A DNA stretch of 64,000 nucleotides, from the NCBI GenBank assembly GCA_030065235.1, contig JASJDC010000013.1, positions 1 to 64,000 on the forward strand. Reading direction: 5' to 3'. Below the pieces are notes generated by a model that saw nothing but the letters and a program-made list of their open reading frames with translations, did no database searches and had not been told where the DNA came from. Shown here one piece after another: positions 63,931-64,000 of the stretch. The first letter of the stretch is position 1. Each line of letters opens with the position of its first letter. The DNA comes from Alphaproteobacteria bacterium. Its GTDB lineage: Bacteria > Pseudomonadota > Alphaproteobacteria > UBA8366 > Aestuariispiraceae. Both the position numbers and the translations under genes were made by a program.

Positions 63931-64000
63931 ATGATCCTCACCCCGCGCCAGAACGATATTTTAGACGTCGCACGGCGGAAAGGCCGGGTGATGGTGGACG
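63931..64000 (+). CDS. DeoR/GlpR-family transcriptional regulator, N-terminus cut by window edge
   Basis: The frame from the ATG at 63931 reads MILTPRQNDILDVARRKGRV and continues MVD, the standard start of DeoR-type helix-turn-helix regulators (GlpR, AgaR). No upstream in-frame ATG is available; a TTG five codons earlier is open. Divergent from the importer operon, which it likely represses in response to a phosphorylated sugar such as glycerol-3-phosphate. Only 23 codons are visible. Confidence 0.82.
   Translation, partial: MILTPRQNDILDVARRKGRVMVD

Overview
This window looks like a chromosomal segment of a high-GC, Gram-negative proteobacterium, most likely an alphaproteobacterium. The case rests on gene content: a NasS/NasT nitrate system, an rhizobia-type glycerol-like ABC transporter with a DUF2160 protein, a TAXI-type TRAP transporter, and periplasmic binding proteins with ordinary Sec signals. 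No rRNA or tRNA gene was recognised, so the lineage is inferred and not proven.

Left edge (1-1.4 kb): the end of an IS3-family element abuts, and supplies the stop codon of, a zinc-metallopeptidase gene. From 2.0 to 11.2 kb lie two very large minus-strand genes that I recognise clearly. One is a propionyl-CoA synthase (pcs, 1838 aa, three catalytic parts). Directly downstream is a bifunctional malonyl-CoA reductase (mcr, 1225 aa). These are the signature enzymes of the 3-hydroxypropionate bi-cycle of Chloroflexus, here as a compact two-gene operon in a proteobacterial setting. Together they would take malonyl-CoA through malonate semialdehyde and 3-hydroxypropionate to propionyl-CoA.

11.5-17.5 kb: a LacI-controlled carbohydrate locus. 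A D-2-hydroxyacid dehydrogenase diverges from lacI, followed by a sugar-binding protein, permease, ATPase and a tagatose/allulose 3-epimerase-like enzyme. Two LacI-type operators sit 21 bp apart in the divergent promoter.

17.5-31.7 kb: a complete assimilatory nitrate cluster on the minus strand: nasT, nasS, nrtA, nrtB, fused nrtC/D ATPases, nirB, nirD, nasA, a TrpD2/YbiB-like gene and cysG. An mRNA leader with a hairpin and an intrinsic terminator precedes nrtA, where a NasT (ANTAR) antiterminator would act.

31.7-34.7 kb: a TetR regulator, a quinone-oxidoreductase-like MDR enzyme and a class III nucleotidyl cyclase. 34.7-52.8 kb: a mosaic surface-glycan or modification island. It holds an SpsF-like cytidylyltransferase, a plant-type GDP-mannose 3,5-epimerase, a UDP-sugar dehydrogenase, an FkbM methyltransferase, a Maf/DUF115 protein, three radical SAM proteins (one B12-type, two with an N-terminal SPASM/twitch domain), a SAM methyltransferase and three glycosyltransferase-like proteins. 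Two of these last share a C-terminal Rossmann-like module. Gene orientations alternate and much of 36-50 kb looks visibly less GC-rich than its flanks, which suggests an acquired region.

53.0-64 kb: a TAXI TRAP transporter (binding protein plus fused permease), then a minus-strand operon for a GlpVSTPQ-like ABC importer with DUF2160 and an SMP-30/gluconolactonase-like protein. The start of a divergent DeoR-type regulator lies at the right edge.

Recurring themes: strong hairpins follow all four periplasmic binding-protein genes that head a transport operon, and two different ABC importers here have complementary asymmetric ATPase sites (one partner lacks the H-loop histidine, the other has a deviating signature motif).
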